NCBI GenBank assembly: GCA_963682055.1
Contig: OY821749.1
Span: 27,039,631 to 27,103,630 of the forward strand
Source of the DNA: Primula veris
Taxonomy: Eukaryota; Streptophyta; Magnoliopsida; Ericales; Primulaceae
Reading direction: 5' to 3'
DNA length: 64,000 nt
Shown here: in pieces, positions 11,553 through 24,099 of the stretch
Layout of the letters: each line of letters begins with the position of its first letter
Numbering within the stretch: the stretch's first letter is position 1
Program-made: the position numbers and the translations under genes
Notes under the pieces: model-generated
The model's input: the letters and a program-made list of their open reading frames with translations, nothing else
What the model was told of the DNA's origin: nothing
Databases searched by the model: none

Positions 11553-14500
11553 ATGGAAGAGGAAGTGGGTTTATCGAAGGCGGTGGCGGTGACGTCATGT
11601 ACGTTGATGGCGGTGATATACGTGGCGATACTCTATTCACCGACTCTCATCTTTCGTCTCCCACCACCCGATTCTTTTCACACTTTTCTGATCCGACGGT
11701 TCATATGCGCCCTCTTTTCCTCTCTCCTCTCTCTCTCCCTCTCCTCAGCTCTCCTACTCCCTGTAATCTTTTTTACTTTTTTTAATCTAATTTTAATTCA
11801 TTCTTCACCTCCTTTTGAAATTATATTATATTATTACTTATGCTATTTGCTTTTATCTTTACTGCTAATATTATGAATAAGTAAGTAGTAACTTCTTTAT
11901 TTAGTATTTATTTTTTTATTAATTTATTAAATTCCTCCCCTGGAAATTACTACTAGGTGATTTGTTTTTATATTTACTGTTAATATTATGAGTTACTGAA
12001 TAAGTAGTCAATTTTAGTAGTTATAATATACTTAGTATTTATCACCTCCTAGAGAATGACTAGTTGATTTGTTTTTGTGCTTGTTTGGCAACAGTTTTTT
12101 CTCACCTTTTTTATTTTTAAAAAAAGCTATAATTGTTTGGTATGTTAGCTTTTTTAGCCTTTCAAAAGCTAGATTTTGGGTAAAAAAACTATAAAAAACA
12201 GGAAAATGATGTTTTTCAAATAAAAATTACCAGAAGTAGTGATTTTACAATTAAATCATTTTGTATATTTACAAGTCATTTATTAGTTAAAACAAGTAAC
12301 AGATGACTTCTAAGTAAAAAAGAAAAGGAGATTATATGTAATTCATTCATCACATCCTTTTAAAATTATATCATATTATGTTCCCCTGGAAATTAGTAGT
12401 TGATTTGTTTTTGTCTTTTCCGTTAATTCCGCCCTCTCTTACTCCCGGTAACTACTTTACTACTATATTTATTATTCAATTCATTCATCACATCCTTTTT
12501 AGATTATATTATACTATTAAATTCCCCTGGAAATTATTTGTTTTTATTTATACTGTTAATATTATGCGTAACTGAATTAGTAGTCTATTTTAGTAGTTAA
12601 GACTTAAGATATAGGAGTAGTAATTAATCACCTCCTATTTAAATTATACTAGTATTTAATTTAATTCCCCTGGAAATTACTAGGTAATTTGTTTTTATCT
12701 TAACTGTAACTATTATGAGTAGCTGAATAAGTTTTCAATTTTAGTAGTTACTGTGAGATATAGTTGGTATTAATCACCTGCCATTAAAATTCAATTGAAT
12801 TCCGCTGGACATTACTACCAGTTGATTTGTTTTTGTGCCTGTTTGGCAACAGCTTTTTCTCAGCTTTTTAATTAAAAAAAGCTATGGTTGTTTGGTATGT
12901 TAGCTTTTTTAGCTTATCAAAAGCTAGATTTTGAGTAAGAAAAGCTTTAAAAATCTCTAATCAGAGGAATTATGTGATTTTTTTTAGTTTTTTCACACAG
13001 AAAGTAATAATTTTCCAAACAAATCATTTTTGTATATTTACAAGTCACTTATAAGTTAAAATAAGTAACACATGACTTATAAGTAAAAAAGATAAGGAAT
13101 TTATCATATTCTATAGAAATTAGCCTCGGACACTTACTCGGTATGTTGTGTCGGAAGTTAAGCACTATCTTGTACTATTGTAAACTTCAGGATACAAAAT
13201 GAGAATAGTTGAAAGGTCATTAGTGTGGGAATTTTCTTTTTAGCATTACCCAATTAATTTATGGTGCGGTTTCTGATACTGCTAATGAGGTTTTATGTCT
13301 AACCCTAGTTTATTTTTTTCCCTGGAACTTGATTGGTTTATAGATAGGCATTGGAAATCAGACTATCAGCATAGGTATTTGTGGGTGTTAAGGGTTCTGT
13401 GTTGGTGTGTTTGGAATTTTTATCCAGAAAGAGCGAGTCTATTCGTTCTCACAATAAAATTAGTACTATTATTTATAGAACTGGAAAAGGCTCTTATGAT
13501 TTAGTTTGATTATCTAGTCCTTTTAAAACCTGCACTTAAGAGTGGATATTACACTACTATCTGGTTAATAAACTTTAAGGAGGATGTTATTTGGTGTGAT
13601 AATAAAAAATGCATACTCATTATTGCGAGAATCTGAAATATGCACAGATTGAGAATATTTCTAATTGTGTGGTGGTTAAATTTGTACTTGGTGATAAGGG
13701 AACCAAGATCACTATCACAACCCCAAGGTCTGTACTTCTAGAATCAACGAAAATAAAAGGCAGCCTTCAAATATGAGAAGGTGGTTCTTTTGGCTTTCCA
13801 AACACGAGTACTTGAGTAAGAGTACATTTGTAGAAATTCTTCTACCTCTTACAATTTGCTAGGATATATTCTTTTGGGATTGGGAAATTTATGATCACAA
13901 GATACACAGGTCTACCTTTGAATTTACAAGTTACCTATTCTAAAGTCATCTGAGGCGGACACTATGATTTTATTATTCTTAATTTTTTTTACATATGAAG
14001 TAAACTTAGTTTCCAAATAGATTCAGAATATGAGATTATAAAAGGTTTGCTGCACTATTGAGGTCTTCAATGTGTGACATGTATTAAAAAAAAGAATTGG
14101 TTTTGTTATCGTTTTAATGTTTGTTATGTTACAATGTACTTGATCTAGTAATTTGCGGCCACTGTCTTTTGAAGGTCAAATACAAGTGACAGTTCCACAA
14201 TTACATGATTTATCTTGGCCTGAAAAAGTGGTGATTTCTTTGTTATAAAAAAAAAAGAGGGGATTTCTAAGTATAAGATTTCTGGTGTACAAGCTTAAAG
14301 CAAAAGAAAAAAAACATGACAGGAGTTGTTCATCTCTCATCCATGCTTTTTGGCCATTCTAAGCAATTCGAGTGAAGCACTTTCTAGCTAATTATGGAAA
14401 GCAAGTTGTAAATATACTCATTTTAAGTTACCAGTTTTTTATGCACAATATGTAGTCTGGTAAAAGAATACTATAATTACTGTGTAGAAATGCCTAAGGA

Positions 14501-17500
14501 CCGTGCTTGCTTGAACTGTCGATGGATGTGGAGTATTTGCAATTAATCCTTCGAATCTGTAGACAATAAAAACTATTGTGAAAGAGCTCGATATGGATTG
14601 AACCGTTGTTGTAGCATTACCCTCTAATAATTGGTAGCTTGATGAGCTTTTCCTGCATTTCTTTTGTATGATTGCAGTAGTTGATATATAATGAACAATT
14701 TTTATTATATTTGGTCACATGTTTGATATCAAAGAGGATTGCTACAATGAAGCATTTTGTCAAAATGGAAGGTGGCCAAACATGCCAAAAAAATTCTTTT
14801 AGATCAAAAAACATGAAATTGAAACACATGAAAGGCTAATTTATTAAATTACTTTTCCAAATTAAGTATGAAACAACAACAGGGAAATACTTCAAGTTTC
14901 ATTTTTCTTTACTTTATTTACTTCAGCAAATTGTCTTGATGAATAATGGGCCACTGTGTTGTGTTACTGAATACTACATTAAACTCGATTTCAATGGTGG
15001 GCTATCTTATTTTTTTGGAAACGTTTGTTCACCCTATTTCTACCTGTATTGCCATATCGTCTGTAAACTCTCTAGTCTATAGTGTTTTCTTGTAGTTAAG
15101 CAGTAGCTGGGATGCCTATGGCCCTCTCTCTTTGGTTTAAAATCACTCCTCATTGCACTTTTATTTATTATACCTTTTAACTAGTTTGGGACTAGCTTTA
15201 CTTTGCATATTTCTTTTGAGATCTTTATTTTGTGGAAGCTAGCATGTCTGTAGCTGATGCACCCTCTTTATCGCTAATTTGTGTTGGGAACTTTACTTGT
15301 TTAATTGAATTTATGCATGAAATTATGTCAGATAATGGGTCGGGAGACTTCAGATTTATTTGGTGTTTACGGCATCCGACTAGACCACATGGTGAGTTTC
15401 TAATTTATTTACACTGTCTAATTTTATTATGTATTCCTGCAATGGGCTAGTGTAGAGGATGTGGTAATGTCGGTTTCATGCCTTTTATGATTTGCAGATT
15501 GGAAAAAAGCATCTCTGACTTGATAAATTTGCCTGTTAAATGCCGTTTTATGTATTAAACAGTGGCAAGCTGTGCTTTTTCCTCTTCTATTGACCTCTCT
15601 CATGTACACCGGTTCAATCGTCTTTAAGCTGAAGTTGATTCTCAGTGTATTGAAGGAACAAAGAAATTACAGCCACGAACAATTATCCGATGGCGGAGAA
15701 AATGTTTTTCGAATATTCATCTCTCGTTTATCTTCATTGTTTTACAACATCTCGGCTTGGCGCAATTATGTTGTGGTCAGTACATTATTATATTTGCCCC
15801 ACTCTCCCTTTTCAGATGTGTCTTTATTGTCCTTTTTTTGTCAGTAATTGTCAGGACAGACTCATAGGTTCTATTTGTTTTACTCTTTACAAACTTTTAA
15901 CCAAGTAACTTCTGAGAGCTCAATCTCCAAAAAAAAAGAAACTTCTGAGAGCTCATGTTTCATGTTATGATTACGTGCCCACAGGAATGTATATTTAAGG
16001 CTCATGAATGTGGGATGGTTTCATAGAACTTCTAAGAAAGAGTCTCTCGATTGGATCCTTTAAACTAATTATCCTGCCGTGATAATGTTTGGCAAGTAAA
16101 TGCTGATTTCAAAACCATAAACTAGTTGAGGACCCAGAATTGGTAGTTAATACTAGCCTTTTTTTCCCTTGAGTAAGGAAATTGCTTTTCCTCGAAATTA
16201 CTACAATACTTGTATTTGCTTTATAATGGGATTGATGATATATTTGTAGCAACTTTTACTTGATGTTTGTTTGAACAGGCACCACTTACAGAAGAGCTGG
16301 TCTTCAGAGCTTGCATGATACCACTGCTGCTGTGTGGAGGATTTGGAACATATGCCGTCATGTTTTTCTGTCCCATATTTTTCAGCTTAGGTAAGCTAAT
16401 TTCATGCATTTTCCCTTGTACAATTGGAATATAGCCTTTAGAAAAGAAGCTTATATTAGCTTCTAAGAAGAGTATGTCATTTTCTTGCAGCTCACTTGAG
16501 TCATTTCTTGGAGATCTATATTCAACAAAATCGTAACCTACTCAAAGCTTTGTTGGTCATCAGTAAGTACACTTGCTGCTTCTAAATGTTTACATCTTCA
16601 ATCTGAAACATATGGTAGAGGTGTAAATTACCGATTTATTATATGGGATTACTACAAAAAAAAGTGGTTCTCTCTTCTACTGGCTGGTTGAATAGGAAGT
16701 CAATGACTATTGTGTTACTAAGAGGGTCTCTGGAACTGTTCTTTTGTCAGTTTTTATTTAATTTTTGAAATCCCATTATTTAACAGGTCTGCAGCTTGGT
16801 TACACTGTGTTATTTGGCTCTTATGCTTCATTTCTCTTCATTCGGACCGGTAGGTAACTTGTATTTACCTGATGTGTGATTAGCCAATAACATATTGGTC
16901 TCCATGACTAACTTAAAAAATATCTAGCAGTAAGTTAAGACCCATGGTTTTTACGGCTAATTTTCGGTTCAGCATGTGACTCGGACGAGCTGATCTCAAC
17001 TCTTACAAGTTCTTTTGCCCGTTCAAAGCAGTTCATGTTTAATGTGGCTTTTGAAGCTCAACCCTATTAGTATAAAATTGTACACCATGTATAATTTTAT
17101 ACTACTGCTTACGTGGTTTGCCCAAGTTTTTATCTTAAACAATATATTCGTCAACTTCACCCAATTTACACCATCAGCAATATCAAAATAAATATGTTAT
17201 ATACATCATATGAGAAGGGCCCGAGCGATCTGAGCATGGCTTTGGTTAAGATCAGTTTGTTTAGTGGATGGACATTATAATTTGTTAAAACCTGTTTCTT
17301 TGATCAATGATCGACGTCCTAACTAGTTGAGGACAATTTTGTTCATGAACGACACCGTTCACTTGCACCCGTAGGCCTATTTCACTACTCCTGTCCCAAA
17401 AAGATGGTCCTTACATGAAAGCGGACCATCTTTTTATACAAGATTTAAATTAGGACCATCGATCAGTTAATGCAATTTGAAACAAATTAGCGAACTTAAA

Positions 17501-18704
17501 TGTCGATATTGGTTATAAGTCATGGCGAGTGCTTTTTCCCCTATTTTAAACTCTTTCTTCCTTGCTTTCAAAGTGAGGGTTACAGTTTTATTTCCCTGAG
17601 GATCATAGCTATGTTCTGTCCTTCATTATTGTCTTCTGAAAAAACAAAAAGAAAAGTAGTGGTGCATCTTTTATAAATGGGAAATTACTGTTAAACTCTG
17701 TATCTATTGCTATTCTTAATAAACCCGAAGCTTCCAGACTGTGGTTAAAATAATCCTAAGAATTTCATACCATTATTTCATATCGGTGTTGCATGAAAAC
17801 ATGAATTCTATATGAAGTCATGAACATATGCTGCTCTCGTTTTTTATCTGCATAGTGTCAGGTTCAAATGTTGTAAACTCTTCCTATTGTGCATTTTCTT
17901 TCTTATGAAGACTGATCTTAATTGCAGGGCACTTGGTGGCTCCACTTTTTGCCCATGTATTTTGCAATATTATGGGGTTGCCAGTAATGTATGCACCAAG
18001 GAATAGTGAGTTTCTCACTCACACAAATTTACATGACTGTTTGATGGGTCTCTTTTTTCAGATTCATTTTTTTTTCCGGACAAAAAATCCCCCAGCATAG
18101 TTTTATAATCTACAGTTTAGGATTTTCATAGAACTGCATTTGGATATAACCGATTTTAAAGAAATCAAGTTTGTAGTTTCTTTGAGTTTTATCAATATCC
18201 TTGTAGAAAAACCAATTTTGTTCTACAAAACATAACCCTAAACATTTTTTTCCGCAAAGCCCATTCGACAGAGCTTTCCTATCTGAAAACAAATTTTCAA
18301 AACTTGGTTTTCAAAGCTTCGCAGGCTTTTAAAACCAAGACAACTAAATAAAAGAGTTTTTCCACTCTTTGAATGAATTAATCTTCTGGTTCGTGTTTAG
18401 TTTAGGATGTGGACCAATAATTTGATTTCCTTACATTATTTTTATTTAAAATTAATTTCTCCAAGTTATACGTTTCATCAGTACTTCGCGGAAAATCATT
18501 AGGTCGGAGGAATATTGAATTCTACTGCTATATGGTCTCAGACTCTCAATAAGTGTTCTAATTTTTTCAGGAATTGTAAGTTTTTCTTTCGTTGGTGGCG
18601 TGATAGGTTTCATATGGCTTCTTTTTCCGGCTACAAATCCAGGTTTGTACAATGAGAAAATCGATAGTTGCAGTTGTTGGCAAAGATTATGTGCTTGGAA
18701 CTAA
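11553..18704 (+). CDS. CAAX prenyl protease 2 (RCE1/FACE2), 8 exons, 313 aa
   Basis: Exons 11553-11762, 15332-15391, 15563-15775, 16279-16390, 16491-16562, 16787-16849, 17928-18005 and 18571-18704 join in frame to 313 codons plus stop, with GT-AG introns throughout. The product is the membrane-embedded ER endoprotease that removes the last three residues of prenylated CAAX proteins such as ROP and Ras-like GTPases. The three CPBP/ABI motifs are present: TEELVFR with Glu166 and Glu167, His200 with Phe204 (HLSHF), and His253 with Asn257 (HVFCN). Length agrees with the Arabidopsis enzyme (about 311 aa). Several hydrophobic spans are clear, starting near residues 9-30. The second exon (20 codons, GVYGIR core) is separated from exon 1 by a 3.6-kb repeat-filled intron. 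Nothing suggests loss of function. Confidence 0.93.
11880..13110. repeat. Degenerate repeats inside RCE1 intron 1
   Basis: Five or six diverged copies of a unit with ATTCCCCTGGAAATTACTAG, followed by TTTGTTTTTATCTTTACTGT and a TAGTAGT block, recur between 11930 and 12830. Two longer copies of a second module (TGTTTGGCAACAG ... TTTGGTATGTTAGCTTTTTT) lie at about 12086-12330 and 12839-13100. The pattern looks like tandem and segmental duplication, with no coding content. Confidence 0.7.
17398..17435. repeat. Short perfect hairpin in RCE1 intron 6
   Basis: AAAAAGATGGTCC and its exact complement GGACCATCTTTTT are separated by 12 nt, giving a 13-bp stem. It is in an intron and is probably the relic of a small inverted-repeat element. 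I see no function for it. Confidence 0.7.
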
Positions 18705-21457
18705 AGTTTGTAAATTATGTATGTTGAGAATTTTGCGCACGGGGAAAGAGAAAAAATACCTCATTTCTTTTTCCGGTTGTAACATTAATTATGAATGTCT
18801 TTTGTACTCCCATTATTTTGCTATTTATTTGGACATAATTTCTATACTAGGATTTTGAGTTCGAACTTGCTTTTTCTTTTATCGAATTGAAATGTGGTAA
18901 CATAAAACGAATTCATGCGTTCTCTTCTCTTTAATTTTATTGGATGATTTATTAGAAGTCAAAAGGAATTGATTGGTCATATATTTGAAGGTATGCTTTT
19001 ATTTAAAATACAGAACATTTTTGAGATTGTGATTCAGTTCCGCACATTTGTCATCTTATTGGGGGATTAGTTTCGGTTTCATCTTATTGCTACTCTTTTC
19101 TGAATATGAAAATTTCATAAATTATGAACTTCAGGAGTCCCTCTTGCAGTAGTTTCCCTCCATTTTTATATTTTGTTTTACTTCCGTTTGTCTGGATGGA
19201 TTATTAATATCAATTATTACAGTTTTAACTGAACAAATTACGGTGGATCAGGTCATGCATTGTTTCTTAAATACAAATATGCAGACATGAATTTTTCAAT
19301 TGCATATTGTTTAACGAACAAAGACCAATATAACAACAATTTAGTTACATTATTATATCGGTACACTAAGGGCAAAGTAGTCCAAATGCGGCAGAAATCC
19401 CTAGTTAATTACTTACTTTTGAAGCCGCAATGATGAAATCGACAATGAAACATTGGATGAAATTGATAGATTTACGACCGCAATGGTGTTTTTGATAATT
19501 ATCCTACTTAAGAAGGTTGTCTATTGTTATTTGGATTTATTAACAGTAAATTAGTTAAGATATACTTCTGTTTGATGGAGTAGTAATTTGATGAAAATGT
19601 TTTTTTTTTCCTATCCAGTTGTTGTCAAGTAGATAAAACTTGACGGATTACCAATTGGATCTATTTAGTGTGTGTCACATCTGTTTAGATATTTTTGGGT
19701 CATTAATAGGTGTTAAGTTTTTAGTATGTGACACATCTAAAATAATAGTGTATTAGATTCACGATAATGTTAATCGTTCGGTGTTCATTCAAAAATACAC
19801 TATTATTTAGGGTGTGTCAACCAAATACTATTTTTTAGTTTTAATTTTGAATTAATTGTAGGGTAGATATTTTTGGGTTCATTAACATGTGTTAGGTTTT
19901 TAGTATTTTTTTAGTTTTAATTTTGAATTAATTTTAGAATAAGTATTTTTGAGTTTATTAATGGGAAATGATTTTGGTCACATATTTTTCTACCCAAAAA
20001 ATCAACCTGCTGATGTGGCATATACAATGGCAAATCCAATTATCATGTATTTTAATTGTTAATGTTAAATGGTAACAATTTAATAATTTATGTTAAATGA
20101 AAAATGATTTTGCTCACATATTTTTTCTAACCAAAAAATCAACCTATATTTTTATTTGGGTTTTTAGTGGGTTAGGTTTTTATATTTAACAATTTTTTAT
20201 TTTATTTTTAATTAATATTTAAATTTAGGCTAGACTCAACTAGAGTTCTACTATATTTTTATTTGAGTTTTTAGTGGGTTGAGTTTTTATATTTAACAAT
20301 TTTTTTTATTTTTAATTAATATTTAAATTTAGAATAGATTCAGATAAGGTTCTAATATATTTTTATTTGGGTTTTTAGTATATTAGATTTTTATTATGCT
20401 GAATATTTATATTTTGATTTATCAAATTATAGAATTTTATGTATATTTGGACGGATACATATGTATTTTATTAGTCTATGGAGTGTGTAAGTTATGAGTC
20501 TAGCATATGCACTGTGTGATTAGTAAAATACACGTCAGTAGGTTGAATTTGAAGGTTGATTTTGAATGTGGCAATAACAACACTTTTTTTGAAAATACAA
20601 TTATCACTTATTCATTTTTTCATTATTTGTAGTTATATGTTTGATTATCAATATTTATATTATATTACTCATATATTTAGACTTACATAGATCTAGAATA
20701 GTGTTTGTATGAATATGACTAGGCAATGCACCTAATCGGGTAAAAAATTTAGGTAGATTTTTTGGGTTGAAATAACAACATTGTTTGTCTCTTTATTAAT
20801 AGTTGTTAGGTTTTGAGTATGTAACACATCATAAATAATAATTGATTAGATTCACGGTAGTGTTAATCGTTCGATTCCAAAACATTAAAACAAAATTCTA
20901 ATTTAAAATACAAAATTACAGATTTTTACTGTATGAAAAAATGGATCTAAACCTGACATATCCTTATTATGATTGTCATATGGACATTATTTTTAAATCT
21001 TTCATCAATATAAGAATTTTTAGATGTTAGGTGTGGCCTTTCTGGCGGTAGCTAGAGCTAGGTCGTCTTCAAGTTTTCTGGGAAAATTTCTCATTTGTAT
21101 GATTGTCATATGGACAATATTCTGAACACTTTTCATGATAGAGGATTGGAGAAATGCACAAGATATCTTGCACTTGTAAACAATTTCACTACAACAAAAA
21201 TGTACAGCTGTATGATGGTGCATGTGTATATTTCACATCACATTCATATATACTGTTAAGTTAATAATCTCCCAGAAGCTGCAATGATGATCTAGATCCT
21301 TGGAGGATTTTGTATAGAGCATTATGATTGATCATTTTACCAAAATTTCGATTGAATTACTTTTAATTTGCAGACAAGTTGATCAACTTATTAGGATAGG
21401 GGCTTGTGTTGTACTTTATAGCATAGGAGTTGCCCATTTGTTACAAGGCCTATTTTT
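18705..21457. other. Intergenic DNA downstream of RCE1, AT-rich repeats
   Basis: No gene is supported. Between about 19650 and 20900 several words occur two or three times: AGATTCACGATAATGTTAAT (about 19755 and 20850), AATGATTTTGGTCACATATT with CCAAAAAATCAACCT (about 19970 and 20105), and a 120-bp unit with TTTTTATATTTAACAATTTT (about 20150-20400). These are local duplications and decayed repeats. Confidence 0.5.
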
Positions 21458-22370
21458 GGGGAGATTCTCTTTTGAGGACTCAAATTACTCGTCTGAGTCC
21501 TTATTTTATTTATTTGAGGATCTGGTTAAAAACCAGATCCACGTCACATCTTATTTTTATTTATTTTTTTAATTCATTCCATTCAATTTTATTACAAAAT
21601 AAATAACTCTAACACCCTTTCATTACATCTCTTTACACTTCATTTATCTACAAAATAAATAAATTTAACCACTCCATCACACTATTAATTAATACATTAC
21701 TCTGTTTTTTTTTCCCGTTTAAACTAAATACAAAATTAAAATATTTTATAATCATAATATTATATCAAGTTAACACTTTCAAGTAATTTATATTTTGCAC
21801 TTTTTTATTTATTAATTTTGTTACTTCCGAGTAAATAATTAAATTATCCCCAAAAACCCTACACGTCATTATTTTCTTACATCTTTACCTACCCACATTT
21901 AACCGGTTTAACTTGAAAGTGGTTAAATAAATATGGGTAGGTAAATGTTTTATGTGGTTAGGTAAAGATGGAAGAAAACAATTACATGTATGGTTTTTGG
22001 GAACAATTTAATTATTTACTCGGAAGTAACAAAATTAATAAATAAAAAAATGCAAAATATAAATTACTTGAAAGTGTTAACTTGATATAATATTATGATT
22101 ATAAAATATTTTAATTTTGTATTTAGTTTGAGTGGAAAAAAAAACATAGGAACGTATTAATTAATAGTGTGATGGAGTGGCTAAATTTATTTATTTTGTA
22201 GATAAATGAACTGTAATAAGATATAATGAAGTGCTGTTAGAGTTATTTATTTTGTAATAAAATTGAGTGAAATGAATTAAAAAAATAAATAAAAATAAGA
22301 TGTGACGTGAACCTGATTTTTAACCAGATCCTCAAATAAGTAATTTGAGGAGTCAAAAGAGACCGCCCCC
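21458..22370. mobile_element. 913-bp foldback element with about 400-bp arms
   Basis: The left arm from GGGGAGATTCTCTTTTGAGG to about 21900 is repeated in reverse complement from about 21915 to 22370 (ending CTCAAAAGAGACCGCCCCC-like). The element is therefore an almost complete palindrome with a tiny loop around AACCGGTTTAAC at 21901-21912. Direct repeats TATTTTTGG overlap both edges (21451-21459 and 22371-22379), consistent with an 8-9 bp target duplication. No protein is encoded. Its transcript would form a long hairpin, a potential source of small RNA. Confidence 0.8.
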
Positions 22371-23158
22371 TATTTTTGGTCTTTGCTAACTCATTTCAGC
22401 TTTGTCATCATTCTCATCTCTTCCAATTGACTTTATGTGTTGGTTATGATTATAAGGGTTTGTTTGATTGAACGAAAGAGTTTAATTTCTTAGAGGGTTA
22501 TCAAATATTGAATTTAATTGAAGAGACAGCTTGGTATTTGGATTTTAATTTACCTGGATTCAATGCACAATTTTTCTGAAATGCGGTGTTTGTTAGTGAA
22601 CCAATTATTAAGATTATGAAATGCTGACCAATATCGTATCAGATATTGGTACTAATTAATTTTAGGGTAAATTTTGTATTGATACTTTATAAAATGCGGT
22701 GTTTGTTTTTATAATCCAATCCTTAATTTACACTTAATTTTAAATGGAATTTCGCTCTTTGAACTGTAAATATTCCGAACATTGGAAGTAAAATAAAAGA
22801 TGCTGAAAATGTAAAAAAATGCTCGTTTCCCCATATCTGAAGTTAATGGGCGAGAAAATCACTCATGTAAATAGAGGTGCTTTTATGGCTATGCTTTATC
22901 GATTTATGCTAACATAGTCTATGAGTGATATGATCTCCTTAATTAGCAAAAACAAACAAACAAAGGACTCGCTTAAATTAAATGAGTTATATTGCAGTAT
23001 ACATAACTAAACAACCTTCCAGGCTTCCACCCTTTTGGTGCAGTTGATTTGCAGGCTATATTTGAATAATAAACATACCAAATTCCAAATATTTGCTCAT
23101 TTGAACTTAAAAAATGAAATAAATTTGGTATGGGAATTAGATGTTTCTATTAGATTTT
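22371..23158. other. Intergenic DNA, no gene seen
   Basis: AT-rich sequence between two mobile elements. No reading frame, RNA gene or repeat structure stands out. Confidence 0.5.
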
Positions 23159-24091
23159 GAGGATAAATTAACAAATAATACTACTTTTGAAACTAAATTA
23201 ACAAAAACATACACAAAAAATTCTAATTAACAAAAAATACCAAAAAGTTCATATCCTAATTTGTATATTTCATACTCTTATTCCAAAAGTCCATACCGTT
23301 ATTTCAAAAGTTCATACCCTAATTTGTATTTTTTTCTTACACTTATTCCAAAAATTTATACCCTTATTTCAAAAGTTTATACCCTAATTTGTATTTTCCA
23401 TACCCTTATTCCAAAAGTTCATATCCTAATTTGTATTTTTTTTACCTTTATTTCAAAAGTTCATACACTTATTTTAAAAGTTCATATACTCATTCGTAGA
23501 ATTCACTCTTATTTTCAAATTTCATACCTCAATTTACGTAATTCATATACATAATTTTTAATTTCATATCATTAATTCACGTAATTGATACACTTATTTT
23601 TCAACATTATACACTAATTAACAAATTCAACTCTTACCCATCCTCCGATTTCGAACTATCACGTCGTCGTCATGGGCCTCTCCTTCGACGACCGCATTTC
23701 CGTCGACATCAATCTCGAGTTTTCGAACTCGTTATAAACACTCGCCGTCCATTCCGATAGATGTGTTCGTCTCAATCTCCATGAAACAGAGAGATCGAAG
23801 AGAGAGCGAGTAGAAGAAAAATATCGAAAGAATAGAACGAGAATGATGAGAAAGATCGGAAAGAGATATGAAGGATGAGAGATCCGAGAGAGTGAAAAGA
23901 AGGATGAGAGACATCGAAAGAAGATAGATTAGAGAGAAGGTGAAATGACGAGAGAAAGAAAAAATATTGTGAGTGACGAATCAGTTTTTTTATTTTTTTA
24001 TTAATTGAATGTATGTTTTTTATAATTTAAGTTTTGAGATTATATTTTTGTTAATATAATATATGTAGGATATGTTTATGTTAATTGCCCA
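23159..24091 (+). mobile_element. 933-bp non-autonomous element, copy 2
   Basis: Second copy of the element at 898-1883, in the same orientation. The shared order is a GGATAAATTAACAAA left end, TTCATACCCTAATTTGTATT tandem words (23240-23600), a CG-richer block around 23640-23750 and a GAGA-rich block at 23785-23950. It ends ATGTTAATTGCCCA. TAGATTTT flanks both sides (23151-23158 and 24092-24099), an apparent 8-bp target duplication. No transposase is encoded. The copies differ by many substitutions, so neither insertion is recent. Confidence 0.65.
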
Positions 24092-24099
24092 TAGATTTT

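Noticed and set aside
11477..11785. 102-aa frame starting with an Asn run
   Set aside because: It reads the AAT microsatellite and then RCE1 exon 1 in the wrong frame.
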